Source: Actinomycetota bacterium
Lineage (GTDB): Bacteria; Actinomycetota; Actinomycetes; Actinomycetales; Microbacteriaceae
Assembly: GCA_009704155.1 (NCBI GenBank)
Contig: WLES01000053.1
Coordinates: 1-6,283 of the forward strand
Reading direction: 5' to 3'
Length of the DNA stretch: 6,283 nucleotides
In this document: positions 5,562 to 6,283 of the stretch, one piece after another
Layout: every line of letters starts with the position of its first letter
How positions within the stretch are numbered: position 1 is the first letter of the stretch
Program-made: the position numbers and the translations under genes
The notes under the pieces: generated by a model
What the model saw: only the letters and a program-made list of their open reading frames with translations
What the model was told of the DNA's origin: nothing
The model's database searches: none

Positions 5562-6283
5562 CTGAACTTCAGCTCGGTTTCGGCGTATTCGGATTCGGGG
5601 TCAGAGTCGGCGATGATTCCTGCGCCCGCGTGGGCAACAATCCCGCCGTCCGTCCACTGAGCACAGCGCAGTGCGATGGCGAACTCACCGTTTCCCTGGG
5701 CGTCAATCCATCCAACCGGCCCCGCGTATCGGCCTCTCGGAATCTTCTCGACCTCGGCAATTGCGGCGAGGGCGGTATCCGTCGGCACCCCAGCAACGGC
5801 GGCAGTCGGGTGCAGAGAATCCACGAGGTCGAAGATGGTTGAGCGAGGAGCGAGCACGGCGGTGATGTCACTCGCCAGGTGCCACACGTTCGCAAGGCGG
5901 AGCGTGAAAGGAACGGCGGCACCGACCACAGCACGGCAGTGACGCGACAGCGCCGAGACGACACTGCCAACGGCGTAGGCGTGTTCGTCGATGTCTTTAG
6001 CGCTCGACGCAAGCCCGCTCGCGGCCGCGCCGTCGCTAGCGCTGTCCCAACCACGAGCGGCTGAGCCTGCCAGGACGCGCGCGTGAACACGGGTGTCAAC
6101 GACATCGACGAGAGTCTCGGGCGAAGCACCCCACAACCCGTCGAACGCAAAAATATGGGTGTCGGGGTACTCCACGGTGAGTGCATGGAGTGGAGCGCGC
6201 TCGTCACCCGGTGTTGTCACAGTTCCAGTCAGGGCCCGCGCCACAACCACTTTCCCAAAATCGTCGTTAAGTCGCGCTAGTGC
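5534..6283 (-). CDS. menF: MenF, isochorismate synthase, C-terminal 249 residues (5' end outside window)
   Basis: The open frame runs off the right edge with no stop (first codons ALARLNDDFGKVVVARAL), so the GTG at 6250 is internal and not the start. This is the chorismate-binding catalytic domain that isomerises chorismate to isochorismate, the first committed step toward menaquinone. In fragment numbering, Lys11 in GKVVVAR is the expected general base and Glu56 in GASPET the general acid. Also present are LAGSAARG, SSAKDIDEHAYAV (Mg-site EH), VWHLASDITAVL, LHPTAAVAGVP and RGRYAGPVGWIDAQGNGEF. The Lys in KVVxAR points to isochorismate synthase rather than anthranilate or aminodeoxychorismate synthase. 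A siderophore-type EntC is possible by sequence, but tail-to-tail contact with menD argues for menF. About 150-180 N-terminal residues should lie beyond 6283. The TAG stop (complement of 5534-5536) overlaps the menD stop. Confidence 0.93.
   Translation of the reverse strand, partial: ALARLNDDFGKVVVARALTGTVTTPGDERAPLHALTVEYPDTHIFAFDGLWGASPETLVDVVDTRVHARVLAGSAARGWDSASDGAAASGLASSAKDIDEHAYAVGSVVSALSRHCRAVVGAAVPFTLRLANVWHLASDITAVLAPRSTIFDLVDSLHPTAAVAGVPTDTALAAIAEVEKIPRGRYAGPVGWIDAQGNGEFAIALRCAQWTDGGIVAHAGAGIIADSDPESEYAETELKFRPIRDALAN

Noticed and set aside
5569..6207. A 212-codon minus-strand frame overlapping menF in another frame.
   Set aside because: Low-complexity Ser/Arg/Pro/Thr composition with no motif, while the overlapping frame shows the complete set of isochorismate synthase motifs.
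6248..6250. GTG as the start of the isochorismate synthase.
   Set aside because: The frame stays open to the window edge, and the residues before it (DDFGK) include the catalytic Lys of the KVVxAR motif, so this codon is internal.

Overview
The window looks like chromosomal DNA from a moderately GC-rich actinobacterium. The evidence is third codon positions dominated by G/C, a DUF4229-type membrane protein, a PLDc_N-type membrane protein joined to menD, and start sites that look leaderless. This gene neighbourhood reminds me of Microbacteriaceae, but that placement is inference from memory and not a search result. Nothing points to a mobile element, CRISPR array, rRNA or tRNA. The window is almost fully coding, and the longest non-coding gap is about 40 bases.

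Left half (1-3201, + strand): a tight catabolic operon that enters from the left edge. It holds the C-terminal part of a PuuD-like gamma-glutamyl amide hydrolase (class I glutamine amidotransferase fold), an NAD(P)-dependent aldehyde dehydrogenase, a short-chain dehydrogenase/reductase (SDR) and a GntR-type regulator of the FadR/FCD subfamily. Junctions are a 1-base stop/start overlap, an 18-base gap and a 2-base gap. An alcohol-type dehydrogenase, an aldehyde dehydrogenase and a gamma-glutamyl amidase together suit a gamma-glutamylation route for using an amine or amino alcohol as N/C source. The glutamine-synthetase-like ligase and the permease would be expected upstream, outside the window.

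Right half (3206-6283): a menaquinone (vitamin K2) locus. A DUF4229 small membrane protein on the minus strand converges on the regulator. It diverges from a PLDc_N small membrane protein that overlaps menD (SEPHCHC synthase) by 4 bases. menD converges on menF (isochorismate synthase, minus strand, 5' end cut off by the window edge). MenF makes isochorismate and MenD uses it, so two consecutive steps of the pathway meet tail to tail. Their stop codons share one CTAG palindrome, followed by a hairpin.

The most distinctive non-coding feature is the 41-base gap at 3452-3492. Each strand carries a TANNAT -10 box exactly 6 bases before an ATG, suggesting paired divergent leaderless promoters. I see no clearly new defence or mobile system. 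The best leads are the inferred amine pathway, the divergent promoter, the stop/terminator arrangement between menD and menF, an Ala for Ser substitution in a MenD active-site motif, and a dnaX-like slippery heptamer in the PLDc_N gene.
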